DNA from: JAYODZ01 sp965660195
GTDB lineage: Bacteria > Pseudomonadota > Alphaproteobacteria > RS24
Reading direction: 5' to 3'
DNA: 43,788 bases
Assembly (NCBI GenBank): GCA_965660195.1
Contig: CBFHZM010000006.1
Location: forward strand, 1 to 43,788
Part shown: positions 9,025 through 16,433 of the stretch, in pieces
Position numbering within the stretch: position 1 is the stretch's first letter
Layout of the letters: each line of letters starts with the position of its first letter
Position numbers and translations under genes: made by a program
The notes under the pieces: model-generated
What the model saw: the letters and a program-made list of their open reading frames with translations, nothing else
The model's database searches: none
Told to the model about the DNA's origin: nothing

Positions 9025-9468
9025 ATGAATAGTGCGCTTACAAAGGCTGAGAGGCTATTCTCCTCGCATGGAGTTCAGGCAATGAGTTTACATCAGATCA
9101 AAGGCGCAGACGAGGGCAAGCTTTATGCCGCGGTCGATAGTGACAGTGGGCAGATTGTTTTTCCGATCGATGATGTTGATACCAGCGGTATGAAGCTTAT
9201 CGAGCTGCATAGCCGAGGCGAATTATGGTCGTTTACGGTGCAGCGCTTTCGCCCCAAGTCCCCCCCTTATGCGGGGCCTGAAGAGTTCACGCCCTTTGTC
9301 GTTGGCTATATCAAACTTGATGGGCAGCTGATGCTCGAAAGCCGTATCGTCAATATCGAGCCTGAGGCCGTTAAAATTGGGATGCAACTAGAGTTGACTT
9401 GGGTTCAGCTGGATCCATCGCGCGCGGACAGCGCCATGGTGCATGCGTTTCAACCCATTAAAGGATAA
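9025..9468 (+). CDS. DUF35-type OB-fold protein lacking its zinc ribbon cysteines
   Basis: A 147-residue protein with the OB-fold typical of DUF35 partners of thiolases: the run LHSRGELWSFTVQRFRPKSP, then FTPFVVGYIKLDGQLMLESRIV and a C-terminal strand GMQLELTWVQLD. DUF35 proteins normally begin with a four-cysteine zinc ribbon; this one contains no cysteine at all, and the expected ribbon region reads GQIVFPIDDVDTSG. In characterised systems a DUF35 protein binds a thiolase or aldolase and channels the acyl-CoA. Its stop is 5 bases ahead of the thiolase-like gene. The start is uncertain: the ATG at 9025 lacks a good ribosome site, while the ATG at 9082 is preceded by GGAG at suitable distance and would remove 19 residues. 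Confidence 0.8.
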   Translation: MNSALTKAERLFSSHGVQAMSLHQIKGADEGKLYAAVDSDSGQIVFPIDDVDTSGMKLIELHSRGELWSFTVQRFRPKSPPYAGPEEFTPFVVGYIKLDGQLMLESRIVNIEPEAVKIGMQLELTWVQLDPSRADSAMVHAFQPIKG

Positions 9469-9473
9469 GTCAC

Positions 9474-10619
9474 ATGACAAAAGTCGGTATTATTGGCGTT
9501 GGTATTCACCCTTTCGGGCGTACGGAAGGGCGAACAGGTTTGGAGCAGGGCGCATTTGCTATTCGCCAAGCCCTGAAAGATACAGGCCTCAGATGGAGCG
9601 ATATGCAATTTGCTTTTGGTGGCTCGGACGCGTCAGGTAATGCCGATACACTGGTCTCGCAACTTGGCACGACGGGGTTGCAATTTATCAATGTTAAAAA
9701 TGGCTGTGCGACAGGCGGATCTGCCTTGAGCTCAGCGGCGAGCGCGATTTTCTCGGGGGAGTTTGACCTCGGGCTTGCTGTCGGCTTCGATAAACACCCA
9801 CGCGGCGCCTTCGATCCCAAACCCGAAGAATGGGGCCTGCCGCAATGGTATGGCGAGCAAGGCTATATGATCACGACGCAGTTTTTTGGCGTTAAGATCC
9901 AGCGCTATATGCATGATTATGGCATTAGCGAAGTAACCTTGGGTCGGGTGGCCGAAAAAGCGTTTGAAAATGGGGCTTTGGCCGACCATGCGTGGCGCCG
10001 TGCGCCGGTGCCGCTCGACGAAATTATGAGCAGTGATCTGATCTCCGACCCATTGCGCAAATATATGTTCTGTTCGCCAGCTGAGGGTGGTGTGGCGCTG
10101 ATATTAGCGTCCGAGGCGCGCGCTAAACAATTGGGCTTACCTTTCATTCGGCTAGAGGCGGCGGTTATGCGGACGCGCCCGGCCAATTCCTTCGAAGTAT
10201 TCCAGCCTTTGGCCTCGCTCAATGTTGGCGGCACGGCGACGGCGATTGCCTCGCGCGATGCTTTCAATAAAGCCGGGATCGGACCTGACGATATTGACGT
10301 CGCGCAATTGCAGGATACTGAGTCAGGCGCCGAAATTATGCATATGGCCGAGAATGGTTTTTGCGAACATGGTGAGCAAGAAGCATGGCTCGCCGAAGGG
10401 CGGACCAAGCTCAATGGCCAGTTGCCAGTTAACACAGATGGCGGATGCCTCGCTTGTGGCGAACCGATCGGCGCCTCTGGTCTACGGCAAGTTTATGAGA
10501 ATGTTGTGCAGCTGCGCGGCCAAGCCGGCAAGCGGCAAGTTCAAGGTGATCCAAAAACCGCTTACACCCATGTTTATGGTGCCCCTGGGGTGTCTGCAGT
10601 TACCATTTTAAGTCGCTAG
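9474..10619 (+). CDS. Thiolase-like / lipid-transfer-type acyl-CoA C-C lyase
   Basis: A 381-residue thiolase-fold protein of the SCP-x/lipid-transfer group, which works with DUF35 partners. The N-terminal half holds the nucleophile region KNGCATGGSAL with Cys78, and the C-terminal half has GGCLACGEPIGASGLRQ. Two catalytic signatures of ordinary thiolases are altered: the HDxF region reads QLQDTESGAE, without the histidine, and the usual GHPxGATG reads GEPIGASG, with Glu replacing His. It may therefore be a retro-aldolase of the Ltp2 type or another C-C lyase rather than a biosynthetic or degradative thiolase; that is inference. The ribosome site AAGGAT precedes the ATG. It sits between the cysteine-free DUF35 gene and an ACAD in one operon, a grouping familiar from steroid side-chain pathways. 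Confidence 0.86.
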   Translation: MTKVGIIGVGIHPFGRTEGRTGLEQGAFAIRQALKDTGLRWSDMQFAFGGSDASGNADTLVSQLGTTGLQFINVKNGCATGGSALSSAASAIFSGEFDLGLAVGFDKHPRGAFDPKPEEWGLPQWYGEQGYMITTQFFGVKIQRYMHDYGISEVTLGRVAEKAFENGALADHAWRRAPVPLDEIMSSDLISDPLRKYMFCSPAEGGVALILASEARAKQLGLPFIRLEAAVMRTRPANSFEVFQPLASLNVGGTATAIASRDAFNKAGIGPDDIDVAQLQDTESGAEIMHMAENGFCEHGEQEAWLAEGRTKLNGQLPVNTDGGCLACGEPIGASGLRQVYENVVQLRGQAGKRQVQGDPKTAYTHVYGAPGVSAVTILSR

Positions 10620-10628
10620 GAGATAAGC

Positions 10629-11837
10629 ATGCAGGGTTTGTTTTCAGATGCTGATTTGGCGTTTCGTGACGAGGTCCGCACCTTTTTAGATGCCGAGTTG
10701 ACGCCTGACATGCGCGATGCCGCGACGCATGCGACGGGGGTTTTTATTGAGCCCGAATTTGGCTTGCCTTGGGCGGCGGCTCTGAACCGCAAAGGCTGGC
10801 TCGCGACGCATTGGCCAGTTGAAAACGGCGGTACGGGTTGGAGCCCGATCCAGCATTATATTTTTGAAAAGGAATGCGCCGAAGCCGGTGCCCCGAGCCT
10901 GGCTGTCATGGGCTTGAAGCTCTTGGGGCCGGTTTTATGCGCTTATGGCACTGACGCGCAAAAGCAACGTTTCTTGCCAGCGATTTTATCGGGTGAGCAT
11001 TATTGGTGTCAGGGTTTTTCCGAACCGAATTCGGGCTCTGATCTAGCGAGCTTGAAAACCACTGCGGTACGCGATGGTGATGTGTATCGTATTAACGGAA
11101 CGAAAATCTGGACGACGCATGCGCAACACGCGAATTGGATTTTCTGCCTATTGCGAACCGAGAAATCTGACCGGCCACAAAAAGGGATTAGCTTTATCTT
11201 GGTTGACATGAACCAGCCGGGCGTCACCATACGTCCGATCTTGACGTTGTCTGGCTATCATGAGGTTAATCAAATTTTCTTCGATAATGCCGAAGCGCCG
11301 GTCGCGCATCTGATCGGTGAAGAGGGCCAAGGCTGGGAAATTGCGAAGTTCTTGCTTGAGAATGAGCGCGGCGGCTCCTGTCATGCGCCGCGCTTGCTTG
11401 CTGATTTGCGGCGCATTGAGCAACGCGCTAAGGATATCACCTTTCGCGAAACGCAAGCTTTGGTCCAAGATAAAAACTGGCGGGCCAAGCTCGCAAAATT
11501 GCGGCTACGGGCGGAAGCACTCGAGGTTACAGAATTAAAGATCCTCAACGATATCAGCAAAGGACGTCCTGCTGGCCCACAGACATCTGTCATCAAATTG
11601 GTGACATCGTCGCTAAGGCAAGAGATTGACGAGTTTGATATGCAAATGTATGGGCCGGCCGGTCTGCAAATGACATCGGCAGATGTTTTGCCCGGGCAGA
11701 ATATGGCATCACCCTTCTTAGCGGAAGCGGCGCGTGCCGCACCAGCGCGTTATCTCAATAGCCGCGCTTGGACGATATTTGGCGGCACCAATGAGGTGCA
11801 AGCAAATATCGTCGCGAAAACGGTTTTGAAACTTTAA
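10629..11837 (+). CDS. Acyl-CoA dehydrogenase (full-length, FAD-binding)
   Basis: A 402-residue acyl-CoA dehydrogenase with an intact FAD/substrate region: QGFSEPNSGSDLASLKT near residue 133, NGTKIWTTHAQHANW near residue 155 and the C-terminal RAWTIFGGTNEVQANIV near residue 375. It would introduce an alpha,beta double bond in an acyl-CoA, passing electrons to electron-transfer flavoprotein. The start ATG is 10 bases after the thiolase-like stop with ribosome site AGGAGA, so it belongs to the same operon. The ACAD-fold protein at 6958-8073, which has a degenerate FAD motif, is a plausible heteromeric partner. The catalytic base was not assigned from reading alone. Confidence 0.92.
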   Translation: MQGLFSDADLAFRDEVRTFLDAELTPDMRDAATHATGVFIEPEFGLPWAAALNRKGWLATHWPVENGGTGWSPIQHYIFEKECAEAGAPSLAVMGLKLLGPVLCAYGTDAQKQRFLPAILSGEHYWCQGFSEPNSGSDLASLKTTAVRDGDVYRINGTKIWTTHAQHANWIFCLLRTEKSDRPQKGISFILVDMNQPGVTIRPILTLSGYHEVNQIFFDNAEAPVAHLIGEEGQGWEIAKFLLENERGGSCHAPRLLADLRRIEQRAKDITFRETQALVQDKNWRAKLAKLRLRAEALEVTELKILNDISKGRPAGPQTSVIKLVTSSLRQEIDEFDMQMYGPAGLQMTSADVLPGQNMASPFLAEAARAAPARYLNSRAWTIFGGTNEVQANIVAKTVLKL

Positions 11838-11843
11838 CTGCGC

Positions 11844-12233
11844 TTAGACGTTGCAAACTTCTTTGACACGCGCCGTATTGAAATAGTAGGGGCGGATTTC
11901 AGCGAGCAACTCGCCGTCGAATAAGAACAGCTCCATCAGCGTAATCGGCTCGCCGCCCGACGCGGGAACCAAATGAACCATGCAACAAACACAACCGTCG
12001 CCAACCATCATATGGCTGTGTTTAAGTTCGGCGATATTCATCATCCCCATCACTTTGGCATAAAGCTCTTCTAGAGCGCCTTTGCCGGAGTAAACGCCGC
12101 CAAAAGGCAAATCATCAGCTTCGGTGATTTTGAAATCATCGGTCATCATGCTGCGAGCAAGTTCAAAGTCGCCAGCAGCTGAAGCGGCATAAAACTTATT
12201 TACCAAGTCGGCTAAATCGGGTTTTTGTGACAT
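11844..12233 (-). CDS. SnoaL-like (NTF2-fold) protein
   Basis: A 129-residue single-domain protein of the SnoaL/NTF2 cone-shaped fold, starting at ATG 12233 with GAGGAGA ahead of it. The N-terminal helices (LVNKFYAASAAGDFELARSM) are followed by DDLPFGGVYSGKGALEELYA and the C-terminal strand region EIRPYYFNTARVKEV. Members act as small isomerases, cyclases or hydrolases, or are uncharacterised. The protein is paralogous to that at 30996-31391, sharing DDLPFGG and the YFNTxRV ending. It lies 6 bases from the stop of the ACAD on the opposite strand. It is too short for a ring-hydroxylating oxygenase beta subunit, which shares the fold but is usually near 170-190 residues. Confidence 0.78.
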   Translation of the reverse strand: MSQKPDLADLVNKFYAASAAGDFELARSMMTDDFKITEADDLPFGGVYSGKGALEELYAKVMGMMNIAELKHSHMMVGDGCVCCMVHLVPASGGEPITLMELFLFDGELLAEIRPYYFNTARVKEVCNV

Positions 12234-12375
12234 AAAAATCTCCTCTCCATATATTACTAGAGTGCGTGAGAGCAGGTCCCTATGGTACTGCCCTAATGGC
12301 TAGTCTTTACAGAATAGCAAAACCTGCGAGACTGTTTAACTCATGTGATATGCTGGAACCTTGGAGGAAACTGAT

Positions 12376-12678
12376 ATGATTTTTGTTGCTGGAACAATGA
12401 ATTTTGATCCTGCCTTAATCAGCGAATTTGAAGCTGATGTTGCGGCTATGGTGGACAAAGTCCGTGGTGAGGATGGCTGCCATCACTACTCGCTATTGGT
12501 CGAAGATGCCGCCGCAGGTCTCATCAATGTTATGGAAATTTGGGAAAACGACCAAGCTCTCGCCGTGCATTTCACGCAGCCTTGGATCGGCGAGTTTTTT
12601 GCCAAATATGGCGGCAAGATGCTCGCCTCGACGGTGCAAGTTTACGACATTTCTGGCGTTCGCCCGCTCCCCATGTAG
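12376..12678 (+). CDS. Antibiotic biosynthesis monooxygenase (ABM) domain protein
   Basis: A 100-residue protein with the dimeric ferredoxin-like fold of ABM/YgiN proteins: MIFVAGTMNFDPALISEFEA, then the core VRGEDGCHHYSLLVED and VMEIWENDQALAVHFTQPW. Members are cofactor-independent quinol monooxygenases or uncharacterised stress proteins. A TTG at 12361 is in frame, but GGAGGAAA precedes the ATG at 12376, giving a normal N-terminus. The gene is divergent from the SnoaL-like gene across a 142-base spacer and convergent with the SDR at 12729-13493, separated by a hairpin. It may act on a hydroxylated intermediate; this is inference from position only. Confidence 0.8.
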   Translation: MIFVAGTMNFDPALISEFEADVAAMVDKVRGEDGCHHYSLLVEDAAAGLINVMEIWENDQALAVHFTQPWIGEFFAKYGGKMLASTVQVYDISGVRPLPM

Positions 12679-12682
12679 GATG

Positions 12683-12704
12683 CGGGATCGCATAAGCGAT
12701 CCCG
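12683..12704. terminator. Stem-loop between convergent ABM and SDR genes
   Basis: A perfect 9-bp stem (CGGGATCGC pairing with GCGATCCCG) with an ATAA loop begins 5 bases after the ABM stop. The SDR gene ends at 12729 on the other strand. There is no following T-run, so this is a weak or bidirectional stop signal rather than a canonical intrinsic terminator. Confidence 0.5.
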
Positions 12705-12728
12705 GGCTCACCGTGATCCCCCGACGCT

Positions 12729-13493
12729 TTAAGCGGCGGTGATCCCACCGTCAATCGTGATTTCGGTGCCCGTTATGTAACGCGACTCGTCGGAGGCGAG
12801 AAACAAAGCGCAATTGGCGACATCTTCAGGTTCACCAATATATCCCATCGGAATTCCAGCGACGAATGTGTCGTAATTCGCTGGGTTCTCGCGAATAGCA
12901 GCGGTTTGAATATTGGTCATAATCATGCCGGGATGCAGTGTATTAACGCGGATTTTGTCTTTCGCTGTCTCGACGGCAATGGTTTTGCTAAGCAGGCGGA
13001 CGCCGCCTTTAGTTGCGGCATAAGCCGAAGTTCCGGGCACGCCGACGAGGCCACAAATCGAGGACATGTTGATCACCGAGCCGCCTTCGCCGACCTCGCG
13101 CATTAAGGCGACGGCGCGATGCGTGCCGAAGAAAACGCCATGCATGTTAACGTCCATGACCTTCATATAATTCTCGGTCGATTGACCATCGATCGTACTG
13201 AGGAGAGAGATGCCTGCATTGTTGACCATAACATCAAGCCGACCATGTTCGGCTCTAATGGTCGCAAAAACTTGATCCCAATCACTTTCTTTGGCGACAT
13301 CATGCTGCAAGGCTGTTGCCTTGCCACCTTTTTGAACAATCTCCTCAGCCACCTGGTTAACCCCGGGGACATCAATATCGGTTAAGTAAACAAATGCCCC
13401 TTCGGCAGCAAACCTCTCGGCAATGGCACTCCCCAAACCTGGTCGCGAGGCTGCTCCTGTTACCAAGGCTATTTTGTTTTGTAATCGACCCAT
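12729..13493 (-). CDS. SDR family oxidoreductase
   Basis: A 254-residue classical short-chain dehydrogenase/reductase. The cofactor motif is the extended form TGAASRPGLG near residue 12, with two residues more than the usual TGxxxGxG; then NNAG near residue 90, the catalytic Ser in MSSICG and Tyr/Lys in YAATKGG near residue 158. An acidic residue after the second beta strand (LTDID) suggests NAD rather than NADP. Start ATG 13493 has AGGAG 6 bases upstream on its strand. It is divergent from the MDR reductase at 13648, with a palindromic site between them. It probably oxidises a hydroxyl produced by one of the oxygenases; the substrate is not deducible. Confidence 0.9.
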   Translation of the reverse strand: MGRLQNKIALVTGAASRPGLGSAIAERFAAEGAFVYLTDIDVPGVNQVAEEIVQKGGKATALQHDVAKESDWDQVFATIRAEHGRLDVMVNNAGISLLSTIDGQSTENYMKVMDVNMHGVFFGTHRAVALMREVGEGGSVINMSSICGLVGVPGTSAYAATKGGVRLLSKTIAVETAKDKIRVNTLHPGMIMTNIQTAAIRENPANYDTFVAGIPMGYIGEPEDVANCALFLASDESRYITGTEITIDGGITAA

Positions 13494-13564
13494 TTTATTC
13501 TCCTCTTACAATATGCAGCACAGCGACATTGCTGGTCTCGTTCCTCGTCTAAAGGATAGTCGCT

Positions 13565-13581
13565 GTCCGCAGTTTACGGAC
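13565..13581. promoter_or_regulatory. Candidate operator between divergent SDR and MDR genes
   Basis: GTCCG and CGGAC form a 5-bp inverted repeat around a 7-base spacer, 72 bases upstream of the SDR start and 67 bases upstream of the MDR start. It resembles a dimeric repressor site, but no regulator can be assigned to it. Confidence 0.3.
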
Positions 13582-13647
13582 CTTACGTTGGATGATATTT
13601 AAAAATCAAACTATGTCCACTCTGGAGATAGGCATTTGGAGGTTAGT

Positions 13648-14664
13648 ATGACAAAAAATCGTCGCTTTATTCTTAAGAGCCGTCCGCAAGGAAATCCCAA
13701 AGCGTCGGATTTCGCGTTGCTGGAAGAAGATCTCGCCGCACCACCAGAGGGCGGGTTTATCGTACGCAATCATTTTGCCTCGTTAGATCCGGCTATTCGG
13801 GGGTGGCTCGATGATGTGCCGTCCTATTTGCCGCCAGTGGAATTGGGTGCGCCGGTAAGGGCCACTACTGTTGGGCAGGTGTACAAGTCTGCCAATCCAG
13901 ATTTTGTCGAAGGACAATGGGTATTGGGGCTCAATGGTATTGAGGAATATTCAACCGTTGCCATTGATGGTTTTACCGCGCCGATCGACGCGTCGCTGGT
14001 GCCGAGCGTGACGAATTATTTATCGGTTCTGGGTGCCGTCGGGATGACGGCTTATTTTGGCTTGCTCGATGCTGGACAGCCCAAAAAGGGTGAAACGGTT
14101 TTGGTCACTGGGGCCGCTGGGGCTGTCGGCTCTTTGGTCGGACAAATTGCCAAATTGAAGGGCTGTCGGACGATTGGTGTGGCTGGCGGCGCAGAAAAAT
14201 GCCGACGCCTGACCGAGCGTTATGGCTTCGATGCCGCGATCGATTATCGCGGCAAAGATCTTACGGCCCTGATTGCTGAAATGGAGGCCGCAGCCCCCAA
14301 CGGCGTCGATGTTATTTTTGAGAATGTCGGCGGCGATATTCTCGATGCTGGTCTGCACGTCATTAACGAGCATGCGCGCATCGTGCTATGTGGTTTGATC
14401 AGCGAGTATAATAGTGATCATGTTGGTGCGCGCCATATTTGGCAGCTTATTGTTAAGCAAGCTAAGATCCAAGGGTTTTTGATACGCGACTATGCACCTC
14501 GCTTTGCCGAAGGGGCGGTCGAAATGGGGCAATGGATCAGCGAAGGTAAAATTGTCGCCGACGAGCATGTCGAGACTGGTATTGAAAATGCCTATGAGGC
14601 GTTCATGTTGCTATTCTCAGGTGGTAACAACGGGAAACTTATCCTCGATATTAGTCCCGCTTAA
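13648..14664 (+). CDS. NADP-dependent medium-chain oxidoreductase, paralogue of 1267-2274
   Basis: A 338-residue zinc-free MDR reductase closely related in layout to the one at 1267. A TTG at 13636 is in frame, but GGAGGT precedes the ATG at 13648. The glycine-rich motif TGAAGAVGSLVGQIA is near residue 150, and GVDVIFENVGGDILDAG follows near residue 215, where the paralogue has GIDVFIDNVGG. No zinc ligands are visible. Family members reduce the double bond of enones, enals or related carbonyls with NADPH. It is divergent from an SDR and ends just before a strong bidirectional terminator. Two copies in one cluster suggest two different unsaturated intermediates or one duplicated step. Confidence 0.85.
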   Translation: MTKNRRFILKSRPQGNPKASDFALLEEDLAAPPEGGFIVRNHFASLDPAIRGWLDDVPSYLPPVELGAPVRATTVGQVYKSANPDFVEGQWVLGLNGIEEYSTVAIDGFTAPIDASLVPSVTNYLSVLGAVGMTAYFGLLDAGQPKKGETVLVTGAAGAVGSLVGQIAKLKGCRTIGVAGGAEKCRRLTERYGFDAAIDYRGKDLTALIAEMEAAAPNGVDVIFENVGGDILDAGLHVINEHARIVLCGLISEYNSDHVGARHIWQLIVKQAKIQGFLIRDYAPRFAEGAVEMGQWISEGKIVADEHVETGIENAYEAFMLLFSGGNNGKLILDISPA

Positions 14665-14675
14665 TGGCGATTAAA

Positions 14676-14702
14676 AAAACGGCGGCCTGAGGCCGCCGTT
14701 TT
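14676..14702. terminator. Strong bidirectional intrinsic terminator
   Basis: A perfect 12-bp stem (AAAACGGCGGCC and its complement) closes on a TGA loop. It lies between the convergent MDR and SDR genes. Transcripts from the minus strand end in a run of seven U, and plus-strand transcripts in four, so it can serve both. Confidence 0.9.
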
Positions 14703-14725
14703 CGATTACCATTGCTGTGGCGGGC

Positions 14726-15484
14726 TTAGAATTGCACGCGCTTGGTGTAACCGCCGTCAACAATAATGTTTGTGCCGGTGATATAGCTTGCGGCAGGGCT
14801 GGCAAGGAAGACCACAGCATTAGCTACCTCCTCGGGGGTCCCGAAACGACCCAGCGCCATTTGGCCGAGCGTGGCATTGTAAAGATCAGGCATCGCGCCT
14901 TCGATGGCTTCCCAATTACCGCCAGGGAAACGAATGGGGCCCGGTGATACGCAATTCACGCGGATGCCGTTTTTGCCGATCTCTTGTCCTAATTGTTTCG
15001 CATAAGTGATCAGGGCCGCTTTAATCGCATTATAGGCTTGCGGTACGATAAAAGTCTCGAGACCTGCCGTGCTCGCCATGACGACGACCGAAGCGCTGTC
15101 TGACTTTTCGAGGAAGGGCATCAGGGCCTCGCAGCCGAGTGCGGTTCCCTTAATATCGTAATTAACGCAAGTATCCCAATCGCCTGTCGCACCAGCACCT
15201 GAGGCGCTGACATTGGGTACAAAAATATCGCATCCACCAAGGGCTTCTGCCGTCTTGGCAAGCCAGGCTTGGTAGGCATCAAGATCGCCAATATCGAGCG
15301 CTTCGCCGATGACTTTACCGCCCGATTTTGACAATGCGGCGGCGGTTTCTGCAACTTGCTCGGCATTGCGCGAAAAGAAACCAATGTCACAGCCTTCCTG
15401 GGCAAAAATATCGAGGGCGGCACGACCAATTCCGCGGCTACCGCCCGTAAGTATTACTTTCTTTCCTTTAAGACCTAAATCCAT
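14726..15484 (-). CDS. SDR family oxidoreductase
   Basis: A 252-residue short-chain dehydrogenase. The open frame extends further upstream, but AGGAGG lies 8 bases before the ATG at 15484, giving the N-terminus MDLGLKGKKVILTGG. Motifs: TGGSRGIG near residue 13, an atypical NVSASG in place of NNAG near residue 90, the catalytic Ser in MASTAG and Tyr/Lys in YNAIKAAL near residue 154. The C-terminal YITGTNIIVDGG is standard. The NVS variant occurs in a recognised SDR subgroup and need not mean loss of function. It is divergent from another SDR at 15646, with an inverted repeat between them. Confidence 0.88.
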   Translation of the reverse strand: MDLGLKGKKVILTGGSRGIGRAALDIFAQEGCDIGFFSRNAEQVAETAAALSKSGGKVIGEALDIGDLDAYQAWLAKTAEALGGCDIFVPNVSASGAGATGDWDTCVNYDIKGTALGCEALMPFLEKSDSASVVVMASTAGLETFIVPQAYNAIKAALITYAKQLGQEIGKNGIRVNCVSPGPIRFPGGNWEAIEGAMPDLYNATLGQMALGRFGTPEEVANAVVFLASPAASYITGTNIIVDGGYTKRVQF

Positions 15485-15539
15485 ATGAGATATCCTCCTA
15501 TTTTCTGGCGTCAGCTTAGCGTGCTGGTGGAAAAAGTTA

Positions 15540-15557
15540 CCTAGCAATCAAACTAGG
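15540..15557. promoter_or_regulatory. Candidate operator between divergent SDR genes
   Basis: CCTAG and CTAGG form an inverted repeat around an 8-base spacer, 55 bases upstream of the minus-strand SDR and 88 bases upstream of the plus-strand SDR. The left arm contains the ACCTA word seen in several other promoter regions of this window. Confidence 0.28.
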
Positions 15558-15645
15558 GTGAAATGGGCATTGCGAGTGTTAAGCTTCCCGGTAAACTAGC
15601 TTAAGAAAACGTCGCGGTGTTAGCGGTAAAAAATTGGGGGGTGAG

Positions 15646-16431
15646 ATGGCAAATTTAAAAGACAAAATAGCATTGGTGATTGGCGCCGCTGGGAAGAATA
15701 ATATGGGCCAGGTGATTGCGCGCCGCTTGGCGGCCGATGGTGCAAGCGTCATTGTCGCGGGCCGTCACCAAGAGCCGCTGGAAGAAATTGCCAAGGAAAT
15801 TAAGGGTGATTTCGTAACGTGCGACATTACAAAAAAATCTGACATTGACGCCATGACAGCGAAAATCGCCAAAGATCATGGCACCGTGCACATCGCCGTC
15901 AACGCAACGGGCTGGGGGCTTTTGACGCCATTTTTGAACACCACAGAAGATGAGTTGCGCCGTATGACCGATCTGCAATTCATTGGCCCTTATATGTTCT
16001 TCCAAGCGGTTATCCGTATTATGAAAGAGGGCGGCTCTTTAATTCAGATTAGTTCAGCGACGGCCAAGATTATGTTGAATGATCATGCCGCCTATATGGG
16101 TACCAAAGCAGGTTTTGATCATGTTATTCGCTGTATCGCCAATGAATTTGGTGAGCAGGGCATTCGCGCCAATACCGTGTCGCCGGGCCTCACCGATACG
16201 CCAATGACGGCAGGAGCGAAAGAGACCCCCGGTATTTTTGAAGCTTTTATCCCGTCATATCCTCTCGGTCGCATTGGCACGTCTGACGATATTGCGGCAG
16301 CGATTTCATGGATCAGTAGCGACGAGTGCTACATGACGGGCGAAAATTTCCAAGTTAATGGTGGTTTGACCTTGCGCCGCAATCCGACCAATAAGGAAAT
16401 GGCGGCCAGCATTGAAGCGCATGCAAAATAG
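15646..16431 (+). CDS. SDR family oxidoreductase
   Basis: A 261-residue short-chain dehydrogenase starting at ATG 15646, directly after GGGGGGTGAG; an upstream TTG at 15634 is unlikely. The cofactor region is unusual, IGAAGKNNMG near residue 13, with Asn residues where classical enzymes have Gly. VNATGWG replaces the NNAG motif. The catalytic Ser is in QISSAT and Tyr/Lys in YMGTKAG near residue 151. The basic residue in VAGRHQE after the second strand suggests NADP. The C-terminal segment YMTGENFQVNGGLTLRR is normal. It is convergent with the acyl-CoA ligase, ending 2 bases before that gene's stop. Substrate unknown. Confidence 0.86.
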   Translation: MANLKDKIALVIGAAGKNNMGQVIARRLAADGASVIVAGRHQEPLEEIAKEIKGDFVTCDITKKSDIDAMTAKIAKDHGTVHIAVNATGWGLLTPFLNTTEDELRRMTDLQFIGPYMFFQAVIRIMKEGGSLIQISSATAKIMLNDHAAYMGTKAGFDHVIRCIANEFGEQGIRANTVSPGLTDTPMTAGAKETPGIFEAFIPSYPLGRIGTSDDIAAAISWISSDECYMTGENFQVNGGLTLRRNPTNKEMAASIEAHAK

Positions 16432-16433
16432 GG

